Notes: generated from the sequence alone by a model not told the origin. A stretch of DNA of 64,000 nt from Heterobasidion occidentale (GCA_039111635.1 JBCAQO010000009.1:558001-622000); one strand, 5' to 3'. Numbered from the stretch's first letter, positions 12,641 through 24,967 are shown. Program-made: numbers and translations.

Positions 12641-13365
12641 GATGTGCCTTGCAGAGAAGTTCATTCTTCGTTGGTGCATGCATGCAAGTGGAATGTGCGC
12701 TTTGCTGTTCCATGCGTGTCTTGCACGATGTCTTTCGACTTTCTTCGACTGAAACTGAAGACGGACCACTGTCGTGCTTTGCTCACCGACGGTGATCTTG
12801 ATAACCTATCATTACTATAAGACGCAATACTTGTTTCTGAAGTGTCTTTCTGGCGCAGAAGGCGTCGTGACGCATGAATACCAGGTGTAGATCTGCAAAT
12901 CGAGTGGCATTAGAATTCATAAAAAGCTCAGAATCGTGGTGAAAACTGCATTTAAACGCAACGATCTTAAATACTTCAGCCCAACAGGTATCACCGCGAA
13001 CGTGAATGGCTCAAAATCTGAACACACACGAAGATATATAATTCATTCATTTGCAAGTACCCCCCACCCGGAAAAAAAAGGAAAAAATGAAGTGCTAATC
13101 AATTCCACCTGCTCTACTTCGTCACCACACCGGTCCTAACCGGCTATCCGATAACAGTGCGCTAACAGCGTCGAGTTGTCCTGGTCTGGTCCAAGGCCGA
13201 TGAGGGTCGGCTAGGTTACTCGCCTTCGGATACGCTGTTCCCCGACCAGATGATGGCAGGTAACAGACGGTGTCGTCTGTGGACGGCGCGCAGGGACAAG
13301 TGTCAGGTTAGGCAACAAGGCGCGAGGGCAAGGGAGGAGACGCACTATGTGTAAAGCTCTGGGGA

Positions 13366-13470
13366 TCACGTGTGTCCCCGCAGAGTACACATGCTGTTGG
13401 CTTCGGTGCAGGGTATACTTTGGGTGCTCAGAGGCACGCCAGTGCGCGGCAGCATAGAGGAGTCGAGCAT
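13366..13470 (-). other. Short ORF (34 codons) of unit C
   Basis: ATG at 13470, stop at 13366, downstream of a strong TATA box and containing the 22-nt element. The reading frame across the element differs from that in units A and B, so I do not claim a conserved peptide. Confidence 0.2.
13385..13406 (-). repeat. Copy C of the 22-nt dispersed element
   Basis: Exact consensus copy, 144 bp downstream of the TATA box at 13556-13550 on the minus strand. Confidence 0.65.
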
Positions 13471-13549
13471 GAGGAGTTTTGGTTCAATGCGAGGGCGTGA
13501 TCGTGGTTGAGTGCGTGGAATGGAAGAGCGTAAGTGGAGAGAGGCCGCC

Positions 13550-13556
13550 TTTTATA
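13550..13556 (-). promoter_or_regulatory. TATA box of unit C
   Basis: The minus strand reads CGTATAAAAGGCGG, a strong TATA box, followed by a pyrimidine-rich leader. Confidence 0.5.
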
Positions 13557-15254
13557 CGTGCAGGAACAAAGGGTCCAAGTGGTCGCCTGGGTGTGGCAGC
13601 TGGGCACCACAGGTTTCAAGCTTTGTCCCTCAAGCCAAGAAAGCCGTGTCATGCCACGCAGCAAGGCTTCCACCCCGCGTAAGTGAACAAAAAGTGGGCC
13701 ATAGCGGTGGTGAGACGTTATCACAAAGCAGATCCTAGAGATGTATTTAGTCGAGCGCTCCAAGCCATTGATGGTTGAGTAAGATAGACGGTTTTCTTGT
13801 CGAAGATATCAGATAGCTCGGTACAGTTCCGATCCACTTCGCAACTCGACGTCGAAGGACTTCAAAGGTGAAATACTGGTGGAATGCGATGAAGATGAGA
13901 GAGCCCGTCGAAGTCGAGTCCGGCCGGCTGGCACGGGCCGAGCCGAGGGAAATTCTTCCTGAACCGAACAATGCGGCAGTGGCGGTCGAGCAGTCTCTTC
14001 ACCTGCCCAGCACAGCTGCGAGGGCCATCGATCAAGACTCGGCCGAACACGACGATCTCCAATCCTGACAGATCTTGTGCGCCGCCGCGTCTGTGCACTT
14101 GGATCTCTGCCTTCCGTTTCTGCTCTGGACTGTTCCAACATGACGCATCCTCTCTGTCAACTTGTCATTTGCCGCATCACCCATCCTCTCGATGCGGCAT
14201 GGGCGAGATCGCGTGCTTCTACTCAATCTCTGCCAGCAGCTAGCGCACCGGCACTGGCGGTGGACGCCATGCAGGCGTCACGCACCGACATCCCTTCATG
14301 GCTCGAAATGTACTGCAAGCGCGGCTGAAAGCTGGTACATCCGAGGCAGAGTGACTGGCAATGAAGCTGCACCGTCGATGTTCTTGAAGCTTGATGGGTC
14401 GGAGGTCGATCGAGGGTCGGGTGACTGATGGGCAGCTCCAGTCGAACACCCTGCATGCTACGAGCGGAGGATTGAGTTCCTGCTCGGCTATCGGAAGTCC
14501 CTTTGTTCGGGTCATTGGACTGTGGGTAAGATCGAGCTTGTGGTGCGATGGGTTCCGCTGCTGTGAAATGTGAAGGCTCTTTGCCATCACCAGCTGTTGT
14601 GATATGTTCTCGAGGACTGGGATAGGCTAGTGAGTTTCTTGTCTGTTCTATGCGGGATTTACGTTGTACTGAGCCTCGAGACTTAAGGCTGTGAACATTC
14701 CGTGAAAATTGTTGTTGTTAAAGGCCGAAAAGGCCGAGAAGCAGCGGCCCTGACTGCGTTACGGAGCATCGTGGTGCGCAGAAGCCCCGGTGATCACACT
14801 TCTGTAGCTGATCTGCCGAACGATGAGAGGGCGAGAGCTTACTGAGTCCATACTGAGCTCGTGAGCTTGCGGCAGGTGTTTCAGGGACCTTTCTGTCTAG
14901 ACTTGTCTGTGCCAGAGATCCGGCCGCGATCTGGCGTCCGGACGGGCATGCATCCTCCGCCACTACGATTCTGGTTTGGAATCTTTCTGGTGCGGGTGCT
15001 GCTCGTTTGCGGGCCAGGACCACGGTCTGTGGCATGGAAGGCGTCCCCGTCTGATTTGGGCGCGAAGAGCCTGGCCGCACAAGCGATCCACGCCGTTCCC
15101 GGTACCGTCGAACCGCGCCCGCTCACTTTCAACCTCATAACATGTGTATTTAACTCTTCCCGCCACAGCATGTTGATTCGCGATTGGCTTCCCCTGCACT
15201 CATATTAAACTTCCTTTCCTTCGCTCTTGCTTAGCCCACCGCCTGTTCTCTTTT
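13557..15254. other. Spacer upstream of the zinc-finger gene
   Basis: No recognisable coding or RNA gene. The right end holds the promoter of the next gene. Confidence 0.4.
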
Positions 15255-15260
15255 TATATA
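15255..15260 (+). promoter_or_regulatory. TATA box of the zinc-finger gene
   Basis: CTTTTTATATACCGC lies about 65 bp before the ATG at 15323, with a second weaker TTTTTATACCGC near 15280. It falls inside the open frame upstream of 15323, which argues against starting the protein earlier. Confidence 0.5.
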
Positions 15261-15322
15261 CCGCACACCGCCCTTCTCTTTTTATACCGCCTGCCGCTAA
15301 ACCTCTCCCTTCTGCGGTCCAC

Positions 15323-17976
15323 ATGATGCTTCTGAACAGCCTTCTCGCCTCAACCGCCGTCGAGCGCGACGCCCACGCGTGGTCGTCGGAGATGCCATCG
15401 ACCGTCTACCCATCTCACTGCGCCTCTCCCACCTCAACCTGGGCTTCTTGTCCTACTCTTCTATCCGCTAGCTCGGCTGCGCCCTCCCCGTTGTCTCACA
15501 CCTCCGACACCGACACCCCCGTCTCAGATAATCCCTCTGATCTGATAAGCTTGCATTCAAACACCACATCCACGTCGTCTCCTTCCCCGCCCGTTTCTCG
15601 TTCTTCTCATAAATCGAAGCATGGGCTTCTCAACTCAACAAAGAGCTACGCGACCCGTGCGGCTAAGCACGCCTCTGCGGCTCGACTTGATTCCAAGCTC
15701 ACACTTGGACTGGCGGGTAGGGAGCAACAAAGACCAGATCCTAACGCATATAGCGACAATGCGAACGAGTACGAGGTCCAGCGGGTCGCATATGCGGCAG
15801 GCGTGCCCCGCGAAATGCTCAGCGTCTTCCGCGCGGACCCGTTTGAAACAAAGCTCTGTGTTTTCGGCCCCGATGCGGTGTTTGAAACTGTAGATGACCA
15901 GGTAAGAAATATTTCACCGCCGTTGGTAAGTGCATATATGCGCTCCAGTACTGATGGCAGCGTCCCCCTTCAGTCTACAGGCGACGAGGTCGTTCCCTTA
16001 CGCAGGAAACGTGTCCGCTCGTCCCCCCGCGCTAGCACTCAAGCTCAACGCAAGCGCCGTGCCGTTCAGGTATACCAGCAACAGCTTTTGAGCTCGGCAT
16101 TTCTCTCGACGCAGCCGATGGTGCACTTCCAGCACGAGCTCAAGCTAGACTTGGATGACGTGCCGGGGCTGTTCCCATTCACTTCTGAGAACAAGGTGTG
16201 CCCAGCCCGAGCAGAGCAAAAGGACAAGCAATGTGAAGATGACAACGCTGGTAGACGCAATCGGCGCAGCCAGGAGAATAGACGGGCTCCGCCACCGCTA
16301 TTCACGCCCGTCCATCAGTTCCTGCGACACACGCCCAAATCTCAGGACGATCACGTGGTACAGGCTACTGGTCACTCACAGGAGATACTCCCACCGACTG
16401 ATGTAGATCATCAATATAATTCCTCACAGATTCCTGTCGCACACTCCGAGGACCACGTATTTTCCGCACAAACCCTATATGCGCCACCATTTAATCTTTC
16501 CGAACTTCCGTATCTCCCGCCTTCGAGGTTCGGCTCACCGCTGAGCGCTTGGACGCAGACTGCACCATCTTCTCCGTTGTCGATTGCTCGCTTACAGAAT
16601 AACAGCTTCAGCAGTATTAGCAGCATGGATAGTGCCCCTTGTCCTACTCCGCTCGGCGTGTCCTACAATCCGAGCGTTGTCGAGAACATTGCTCAACCGT
16701 TCTATGCGCCGATGTTCGCTTCCGAGCTGGGGCAAGATTATCTGTGCTCTGGCATCCATGGGTGTCACTTCGGTGGATCGGTAGATAACTTCGCTGCCCC
16801 GTATTTGCTGCATCAAGGCGGTGACTCGGCGCCAACCTACGAGCCTGCGATATATGCACCTACCCCCCGACCCGCACTTACTAGCTTCATCGCGCATTAT
16901 ATCGCAATGCAGGTCCCTGACATCGATGCCTCCCATGTTCCTGGCTTCAGCAACGTACCCATTCCCACAGGGTTTGTTGAAGTTTCCGGCCCCTCTGGCC
17001 ATTCGCCCTCTGCCTGCACGCGCCCAAGAGAGCCAGAATCTATCCCAAAGCTCGAGCCGCAAACTCCAGGTCCAATCGGATCCCCGTCGGGAGAGCCACT
17101 TTATCCGTGCTCTTTGTGTCCTCGCAAATTTCGCCAGGCCCAGGGCCTCGCGCTACACATACAGTCTCATGGGCAGCACGGAGAAACGGGAGAGCGAAGG
17201 GAGGAGATGGAAAAGAGTGTGGACTCGGCCAATCAGTTGAGAGGGACGGAGATGAGGGATGTGGAACGGAGGATGCCATCTTTTGGGCTTGAGGACGTGA
17301 GTGGATGGACTATGAATGCTGGTCGCAGTACGGAAGTTGAAGAACGTCTCCAGGGGGACTGGAGAGCTCACAGTCAAGGGGGCTCGGATCGAAAGCCACT
17401 TGTACCGATGTCGAACATGCGGACAGGCTTGGAGCAAGATCCGCATGCCACGCGACAAGTCGATGAGCTCAGGTTCGGGCTCGGCGTTGAATCGCATGAG
17501 GGCGGATCGGGGCTTAATTATGCGCGATTCGAAGGAGCTGCGGATCGGCGGCTTGAAGAGCGGTCTGTGGGATATGCGGGACCATTGTCGCACTCGCTCT
17601 ATCATGATCCGGCTCATCATGGCTATCATGCACCGAACGGTCACGGTGCTGGGAACGGATATTATGGACAGTCTGCACAGGCAGTGAGCATCCTTTCTTC
17701 TTCTCGCGCATCCCCCCCTTTTTCTGCTCCGCTGAAAGACATTTTGTCATCCTGCTGCAGCAGAACATACCCGCTCATGTCGAAGGCTTCTTCGACGCTC
17801 AGTCTCAGGCATCCGCCCTCTTTCCCACTACGGAGCCGGTCATGGATTGCGTTAACGGAGAGCCCACAAGGTTGCCTGGGTGTTCTCTTTTCCTTGCGCC
17901 CCTGGAAGCATTGGGAGGACTCGAGACATTGCCGTTTGTGCAGAGCCCCGGCTGGATGCAAATGATGACCATGTGA
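15323..17976 (+). CDS. C2H2 zinc-finger protein, about 834 aa
   Basis: Exons 15323-15901, 15974-17683 and 17761-17976. Intron 1 (72 nt, GTAAGA..CTTCAG) is a multiple of three and could be read through. Intron 2 (77 nt, GTGAGC..CTGCAG) switches to the frame ending SPGWMQMMTM. One classical finger lies near residues 570-592: CSLC, 12 residues, HIQSH. The rest is Ser/Pro-rich and low in predicted order, with a basic stretch RRKRVRSSPR near residue 205 that could act as a nuclear localisation signal. Likely a DNA-binding regulator, but a single finger gives no target. The ATG at 15323 follows directly after TATA elements. Confidence 0.75.
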
Positions 17977-19004
17977 GCAGGGACTATGCTCGGGGGGCGC
18001 AGGCTGGTCTTTCGCTTCTTTTGATTCTCGTTTTTTTTTCGGGCGCCGACAGATCACCAGCGAGCGACGTGTAATGATTTCCGGTTTTTTTTGTGTAATA
18101 TGACATCTTAGGAGCTCATTAGAACGGTCGTCGATGGGACGACAGATCCATCCGTAGTAATCGGCATCATAACACCAGGCATCTATCGCATACATGACTC
18201 GAGTTCCGCCCTTTTCCTGTCTTTTTATTTTCTTTTGTAGGCGCTTTTAGTTGTGTATTTGTATATCATTCAATTTGTCGGTATGTCATACGGTTGTCCA
18301 TAGCATCGTCCCTGCACAAGTCTTCCGACAGAGCAAACGGCTGCATCACGATCAAGATACAACAAATTCCCGTTGTCGGGTTTTTCAATTACTTTTCAAC
18401 TAAGCCAAGTTCTCGACCTGGCATCAACAAAGTCGAGCCGGTGTAGGCTCGTGGTTGGAGGAGACGGGATCGAGGAGTCGCTGTCGGGACGGCGCGGGTG
18501 TGGATGCTCAGATCCCTGGGGCGTGGGTTTCGCCGCTCGAGAGCCACGTCGACGACGACGACGACGAGGGAGCGCGCCGCGCCGCGACGCGACTCGGAGT
18601 TTGAAAACAGTCGCGCTCGCTCAATAGTGCCGTCCTGGCCACGCAAATAACTTACGAGACACGGAAAGGAAGACCAGGAGGAGAACATCTTAGCTTGCAC
18701 GCGAAGTGAATATGACTAGATACATCGTGACGATCCAGCAAGCAAGCAGGCCGGCCGGGAGGTAGAAGTCCTCACTAGGACAGTACTAGTGCACCAGCCC
18801 CGCACGGCAGGGCAGCAAGCCTTCACCGACTCGCAACGGACGACAAGAAGCAGACGCGGCGGCAAACATGGTGCATATACGTATGTTATAGAGAGACGGC
18901 TAGATACTGGAGTTCAACTCGACGAGACGAGGCGAGACGAAGGAGGGAGTGGGGGTGCTGGAGGCGGAGTACGTACGGGCCATTCGTAGCTACTATTGCT
19001 ACTA
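17977..19004. other. Spacer between convergent genes
   Basis: 3' flanks of the zinc-finger gene and of the splicing-factor gene, T-rich near 18030-18110 and 18220-18240. No gene seen. Confidence 0.5.
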
Positions 19005-21434
19005 CTACGACGAGGAGGACGACGAGGCGGTGGCAGCGGGCAGGTTCGCGCCGGTGCTGCTCTTGCGCGTGCGCACGACCTTGTTCCGCAGCGCGCGCTC
19101 CTTCAGCTCGTTCTCCCTGCGCTCGAGCTCGTCGCGGTCAATTTCCCGTCCCTGCGCGTCCACGCCCACACGGAAGCACACGAGATGAACGCGAATGCAA
19201 AAAACAAACAAACGGACAGATAGAGAAACAGAAGAGAAACAGAGGCGCGATCAGCTCACACGCGCCCGAGGACACAGGTCAAGTGGAGCGCGACGCACGC
19301 ACCTCGTCCCGCCCCTGGCCCTCGCGCTCGGCCTTCTCGCCCTCGCGCTCCCGCTCCTTTTCGCGCTCGGCCTGCCCCTTGATCCTCAGCTCGCCTTTCG
19401 CCGTCGCCGCCGCCGCCACCGTGGCCCCCGAGCCGGAGCCGTTCGCGCCAGGCAGACCAACTTCCGGCATGGCTGTTTTGTCCTTTTCCTTTTCCTTGCC
19501 TTTATCCTGATCCCGACCCGCGTCCCCATCCTTTTCCTTTTCCTTTTCCTTTTCTTTGTCCGTTTCTTTTTCTTTTTCCTTGTCGGCGGCGTTGTCTTTC
19601 TCCGCCTCCTTTCCCTCGCGCTTCCCACGCTCAGCATCAACAGACCCTTTCCTCGGCCCCCGGCTCCGGCTCTTACTCCTGCTCCCGCTGCGACTCCCGC
19701 TCCTGCTCGCGCTGCGCATCCGCACGTCCCTATCCTTCTCCTTCTCGCGATCCTTGCCATCATCCCTATCTTTGTCCCGCGCCCGCTCTCGCTCCCTCTC
19801 GCGCTCCCTCTCCAACGCCTTCCTCATCTTCCGCTCTCGCTCCCGCCTTCCCCCGCGCTCCCGCCGGCGCGGCACCGAAGGCGGCAGCGGCGGGAGATGC
19901 GGCGGCGGCGAGCGCGAGCGCGACACCGAGCGCCGGCGCCGCCTCCGCGCGGCAGGCGGGCTCGCACTGCGCCCTCCTCCGCCTCGTCGCGCGCGCGGGC
20001 TCGGGCTGCGGCCGCCGCGCCGCACGGGGCTCCTGGAGCGGGAGCGGCTGCGACTGCTCCGGCGGCTGCTGCGGCTGCTCGCGGGGCTGAGGCGGCGCCG
20101 GCGCGGTGGGGGCTGCGGCTGTCGCGCCCGCGCGCGGCGGCGGGGTGGGGAGAAGGAACGGGAGCGGGAGCGGGCGCGGCGCCGTGGGGGAGGGGAGCGG
20201 CGCGAGCCGCGGGCGTAGGGCGAGCGGGAGCGGTCGTGCGCGCGATGGCGGTCGCGGTCGCGGGAACGGGAGCGGTGCATGTGAGGCGGGGTGGAGCGGG
20301 AGCGGTCGCGCGAGCGTTTGCGGAGGTGGGGAGGGGGAGAGCGGGTGCGATCGCGGGAGCGGGAGCGTTTGCGGGCGGGGGCGGCGGTGGGCGGCGGGGC
20401 GCGGCGGAGGGGCGGGGAGAGAGGGGGAGCGTGCGCGGCGGGGGGGAGGCGAGCGGGAGCGGGAGGAGCGGGTCGGGGAGGGGCTGCGGGTGCGGGAGCG
20501 GGAGCGTCGGCGGGTCGGGGTGCGGGAGCGGGAGCGTGAGCGGGGGTGTGGACGCTGTTGGGAGTCGGGTCAGTAAGATCGATCGTAGAGAAATGGCTAG
20601 ATTTCATGCGTACTCCGCCACGGTTTCCCCAGCCGTTGTCTCTTCCCCTCCCGCCACCGCCACCGCCACCACGATCGTCATCAAAACCGCCGCCTCTTCC
20701 TCTCCTGCCGCCGCCCCGACCCCGACCTCGGCCATTCCGACCGTCCCTTTCGCGCTCTCTGATCTCATCGAGGCGCACCCTGCGATCGCGCTCCTCGAGG
20801 GCACGTGTGTCGCCCTCGCGAGCACGGCGAAACTCTTCCTTCTTTTCCTCGACAAAGGTCTTTGGTATGCCTGCGGGGGACTCTTGGGCCTCGAGGAGGA
20901 GGGCCCAGAGGGCGGACATGAAGGCGGGGGTCGAGGCGGTGAGGAAGCCGGTCAGATTTATTTGCATTTTTTTAGGGTCGGGCGTCTAGAGGCAACGAGG
21001 TCGGCTCTGGGAACCAAGAGGCGAAAAACACGTGGAGGAGGGGGAGGGGACGCACCGGCTGGGACTCGTCTTCGAGGAGACCCATTGCGTACTCGACGAC
21101 GACCTCGTCCTCGAAGCCGACGAGCTCGACGACCTTTTTGGCGACCCACGGGCGGATGACCTCGATGTTGACCTTGCGCATGTCGACCTTGGGTGGCGGG
21201 GGAGAGACACGTGAGCGACTGCACAGGGGAGACGGGGACGGGGTGCATCAGTACCTTTTTGTCAAACTCGGGGGGAAACTTGATGGACTTGAGGAGCTTG
21301 AGCTCCTTGTCTGAGAACCTGCGGTCCTGGTCTGCAGACGTGCCCTTGAAGAAGCCTGTTGAGATGAACGGGTGGATCAGTGGGGGGGACAGGAGCACGC
21401 GGCGTGGGAGGGAGTTCTGACCTGCATCCGCCAT
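19005..21434 (-). CDS. SRRM1: PWI-domain SR-related splicing coactivator (SRm160/SRRM1 type)
   Basis: Exons on the minus strand: 21434-21422, 21355-21255, 21187-21056, 20985-20614, 20554-19303 and 19151-19005. The N-terminus MADAGFFKGTSADQDRRF, then KKVDMRKVNIEVIRPWVAKK and LTGFL...FMSALWALLLEAQ, is the classic PWI fold of SRRM1, which binds nucleic acid and links spliced exons to 3'-end processing. A long RS/RD-rich region (SRSRD, RSPPP and KEKEKD repeats) and the acidic-basic tail DELERRENELKERALRNK follow. A 59-nt intron (20613-20555, GTACGC, CTGAC branch, AACAG) leads into an RS-rich frame. Returning to the main RS frame then needs a one-base skip, most simply in the G7 run at 20440-20446. 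The unspliced frame is open too. Confidence 0.88.
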
Positions 21435-21676
21435 GGTTGGTTATCGAGGCCGGGATGTGTTGTGGAGGAGAGAGCGTGGATGGCCTGTTGTGTCGCGGGC
21501 GTGGGAACATCGCGTGACGGAGAGCGCCCGTTTATCGCGTGGCCACGACGCCGGGGCGCGAGTCACAGGCTGTGTCACACGCGACCACGCGCTCCCTGAC
21601 CGCACGTACGTGATCGCCTTCCCGCTCCCGATTTCCAGTATGCCTCCTCCCTTCCCCCCTCCTCTCCCATCCTCCC

Positions 21677-23059
21677 ATGGCCCCCTCCTCCACAGAGCCC
21701 CCGCCCCTCCACTATACCCGCTTCAATCCCCTCGCGCAGGCCGCCACCGCCTCCTCCTCCACCCTCTCCGCCGCTCCGTCCCCGACCAGCACCGGCGGCG
21801 CGGATGATAAGGCCCCCGGGTTCTCACACAGCTCCCTCGGCCTGTTACTCATCTTCCTCGGCTGCTTCGCCGCGCTCCTCGTCGCCTGCGTCGTCGGGCA
21901 CCGCATCTACATCCGCCGGCATGGCCTCCAAAACCCCGCCCCGCCGCAGACCTCGCCCGCGCGCCGGCCGCGGCGGGCGAGAGAGCGGCCGCGCATGTGG
22001 GACGTGTGGCTGTTGGGCGATCGCCGCTCTGCGAACGGGCGCGCCAGCGGCACAGACGGCGGCGATAGCGCGAGTTGGACAGACATCATGGTGCGCGACC
22101 GTCTCCCTCCCTCCTGCTCTGCTCGAATCGCCCCGCCACGAGATCCTGACTCGCGCGGAACCTTTTTTTTTCACGTTTGGCGCCCCCGGCGATTCATTGA
22201 TCTGAAATCAACGCGCGACCTCGAACTTCTCTTCCTGCACGTCACTTTATTGCCCCTCCGCCCGATCCGGCACCGCCGTATTATAGCCCGTCGCCGCCTA
22301 CCTCCACACCTCCACCTCGACTCCGCCGGCCGCCTCGCCGTCGCCATCGCGGACGCGGACGCGCCCCCGATCGCGCTCGCCGTCTGTGCCGGTGCGCGCA
22401 CGGACCCGCGACGCCCCGCCGTCTGTGCCGTATGCCATGGAACACCACATCATGATGTCCCAGGCCTGGTTCCGCGGCGTCTACCCCCTCGAGCCAGAGT
22501 ACCCGCCCCCCTCCCGCCCCCGCCCACGACCCCAGCCGCAGCCCTCGCTCCGTCCACAGCCCTCGTCCTCGAACGCGCCCCTTCCCAGCCCCCTCCCGAG
22601 CCCGCCCCACCCAAGATGCGCGTCGCGGTCCTCATCGCCATGCCCTCGCCGTCCCGCTCCACTCATTTCACCTCCACTCGATCTCATTCCCCTCTCGACG
22701 ACCGGCGCCCCCCACGCGAAGCCCCGAACCACGCGGACCCACAATCGCACGCTCACCCTGGGGACGCCCTCGATCGGGCCCCGGACCAGAAGCACCCCCA
22801 GAAGCGCGCTCGGAGCCAGAAGCAGCGCGACATCGGACCTGGGGCCGTGGACGATACCGGCGCCGGCACCGACACGGACACGGACACCGCCGACGCGTCC
22901 GCCAGCGCCTCTAGCTCTGGCTCTGGCTCTGGGTCGGCCGATGCCGGACCGCATCACGGCGTGGAGGAGGAGCGGCGGGGCGCGCGCTCGCTAGGCGCGG
23001 ACGGCGCGTACGTGTTCGGCGTCGTCGATCTCCCGTGGGAGCCTGGTGGCGTGCCTTGA
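21677..23059 (+). CDS. Single-pass membrane protein of unknown function
   Basis: Exon 1 is 21677-22090. A 196-nt intron probably follows (GTGCGC..TTATAG), resuming at 22287 with PVAAYLHTSTST. One membrane segment lies at about residues 54-77 (LGLLLIFLGCFAALLVACVV), followed by a basic cytosolic flank RRHG and WDVWLLGDR. The tail contains KMRVAVLIAMPSPSR and ends VFGVVDLPWEPGGVP. I associate this layout (one TM segment, a VAVLIAMP-like strand, a FGV-like end) with proteins in other Agaricomycetes, from memory only. The frame shifts between 22480 and 22590: a 110-nt intron 22479-22588 would join it, or one base is wrong. It is divergent from the SRRM1 gene, 242 bp apart. Confidence 0.6.
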   Translation: MAPSSTEPPPLHYTRFNPLAQAATASSSTLSAAPSPTSTGGADDKAPGFSHSSLGLLLIFLGCFAALLVACVVGHRIYIRRHGLQNPAPPQTSPARRPRRARERPRMWDVWLLGDRRSANGRASGTDGGDSASWTDIMVRDRLPPSCSARIAPPRDPDSRGTFFFHVWRPRRFIDLKSTRDLELLFLHVTLLPLRPIRHRRIIARRRLPPHLHLDSAGRLAVAIADADAPPIALAVCAGARTDPRRPAVCAVCHGTPHHDVPGLVPRRLPPRARVPAPLPPPPTTPAAALAPSTALVLERAPSQPPPEPAPPKMRVAVLIAMPSPSRSTHFTSTRSHSPLDDRRPPREAPNHADPQSHAHPGDALDRAPDQKHPQKRARSQKQRDIGPGAVDDTGAGTDTDTDTADASASASSSGSGSGSADAGPHHGVEEERRGARSLGADGAYVFGVVDLPWEPGGVP

Positions 23060-23555
23060 GTCTGGCGCCCGGCCAACCAGCGAGTTGCTGCCTCTGCCTC
23101 TGCCTCTGCCTCTTTTCTCTCCTTCTTCTCTCACACTCACACGCGCCCTCGCAGCCTCGCAGCCTCTCAGCGGACGCACGTGTCAGCGGCATCGCGCGCC
23201 CGACGCCTCCGACGCCGCCGCTGCCTTCTCACACGGTTCCCTGCCTACCCGATTCCGTGCCCCCGTCCTCGCCTCCCGCTCGACCCGCTCTCCCGCGCTC
23301 CGCGCGTCTATCTTGCATCGCCGCGCCCTGTCTTTCCACACGTCCCGCCACGCGCCCCGTCTTGTCCAATCTTGTCTTGTCCTGCCCCTTCCGCTCGCTC
23401 GCTTCGCTCCCCGCAGCGCGTCCTTGGTTCCGTGCCCGAACGCGTCATCTATATTTTTTTTGTTGACCCACAGCCATAGCCGCATGCCGTACTTGTTCGG
23501 GAGCGCCTCTGAGCTCGCGTATATACGCATACACTCACGCATACACTCACGCATA

Positions 23556-23607
<52 letters not shown>
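23556..23607. repeat. Microsatellite (ACGC)n
   Basis: About thirteen perfect CGCA/ACGC tetranucleotide units, preceded by imperfect CATACACTCACG units. It generates artificial ORFs on both strands. Confidence 0.9.
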
Positions 23608-24937
23608 CATACCACACATGTGCATGTCATTCCTGTGTTCGTGCCGTGCGCGGGGGCGGCACGTTCGCGGTGCTGATTGACTAGCCTGCCTGCCTGCCTG
23701 CCTGCCGACTTCCTCACGCCGACTTCCTCACGCCATGCGCCGCGGGTCGCTCCTCGCGCCCTGCTGTCCCCAAAGGCGACTTTCGGGCGACTCGGGGAGA
23801 GGGAGGGCGCCCCACCTACAGGCGTCTGCTTTTTAGTGATGGAGACGACGAGGCAGGGCGTGATCGTGATCATGGCGCGCGGGGTCGGCCGGGGTTCTGA
23901 TGCTTTACTCTTGAAAGTCATGGAGTCGCGGCGGGCGGGATCTGCGCTCTGGGCCTGGGGTTGTGGGGTTATGGAGCTGGGGATGTGGGTTTGTGGGGTG
24001 CGGGAGAGCTGGAGGGAGAGCTAGATGGAGAGGGGGAGGCGGGGACAGGCGGAGGATAGACACGAGCTGGCGTTCGATGATCCGGTACGACCGATGCGTC
24101 GCATCGCGCGTCGCACCGCGCGCCGCCGTCCGTCCGTCCGTCCGCCCGCCCGTCCGTACCGGCCTAGTGATGGTCGACTCTGCGCGCACGCAGGCACGGT
24201 GCAGGTATGCATACATCCGCACACAGACCTCTGAACGATTTTTTTGTTATTTTCTTGATGTTGTTTTTGATGTTGCTATCGCCGTCGCCGTCGCCGTCGT
24301 CGTCGCTGATCCTCCCGCGCTCGTGTCACAGGGGGGCAGCAAGGCGCCCGAGCTGCAGCGCGTGGCCGGCTGTGGCTTGTTTGTGTGTACTCTATAATCA
24401 CCTTCTTTTTGACTTCCCCTCCCCCTCCTCCCCCTCTCCATTCTTGCTTCTTGTTTGCTTTCTTTTTGCATCTCCCCTCCTTGCTCCGATCTGACTCTGA
24501 CGTGTTTTTTGTGCTGTGTGCTGTGCTGTGTAATGGTGTGTTAAGTTGTGGGTTGTGGGTGTTGTGTTGTGTGTGTGGGATGCCGAAGTGCTCGATTGCA
24601 TACCTGGCCCGGTCCTGACTCCTGTAGAAGAAGCGCTTACTTACTTACTTACTGTACGGAAACCCGCCGCGCGCTGTGCTGTGCTGCGCTGTGTTGTGCT
24701 TTATATAAAGATATATATTCTGGTGTATTGCTCGTTCGTGTGTCTTGCAGTGGATGCGAAAGAGCGGGTGTTCGTTCGACGATCAATCGCGAATCGCCCG
24801 CGCGCGGTCGATTCGCTGAGGGATTGAGACCTCGTCCGACGGGGGTGCCGTCGCTGGCGATTGTGAGAGAGCAGGGATAGCGATACCATTCGACGGCGCA
24901 CACATAATAAATACAGTACAAGCACCCAGCAAAACCT

Positions 24938-24967
24938 CCCATCCCATCCCATCCCATCCCATCCCAT
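24938..24967. repeat. Pentanucleotide repeat (CCCAT)n
   Basis: Six perfect CCCAT units just beyond the 3' end of the protoporphyrinogen oxidase gene. Confidence 0.9.

Noticed and set aside
17316..17687. A second zinc finger (YRCRTCGQAW) in another frame of the zinc-finger gene
   Set aside because: It has no His pair at the right distance, and the main frame stays open and spliced through this region.
19195..21159. Long plus-strand ORF (over 600 codons) across the splicing-factor gene
   Set aside because: Antisense shadow of the RS-rich exon: the GC-rich repetitive codons leave several frames open, while only the minus strand gives a PWI domain and a coherent exon chain.
23521..23610. CRISPR-like array
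   Set aside because: A pure tetranucleotide microsatellite without spacers, in a eukaryotic genome.
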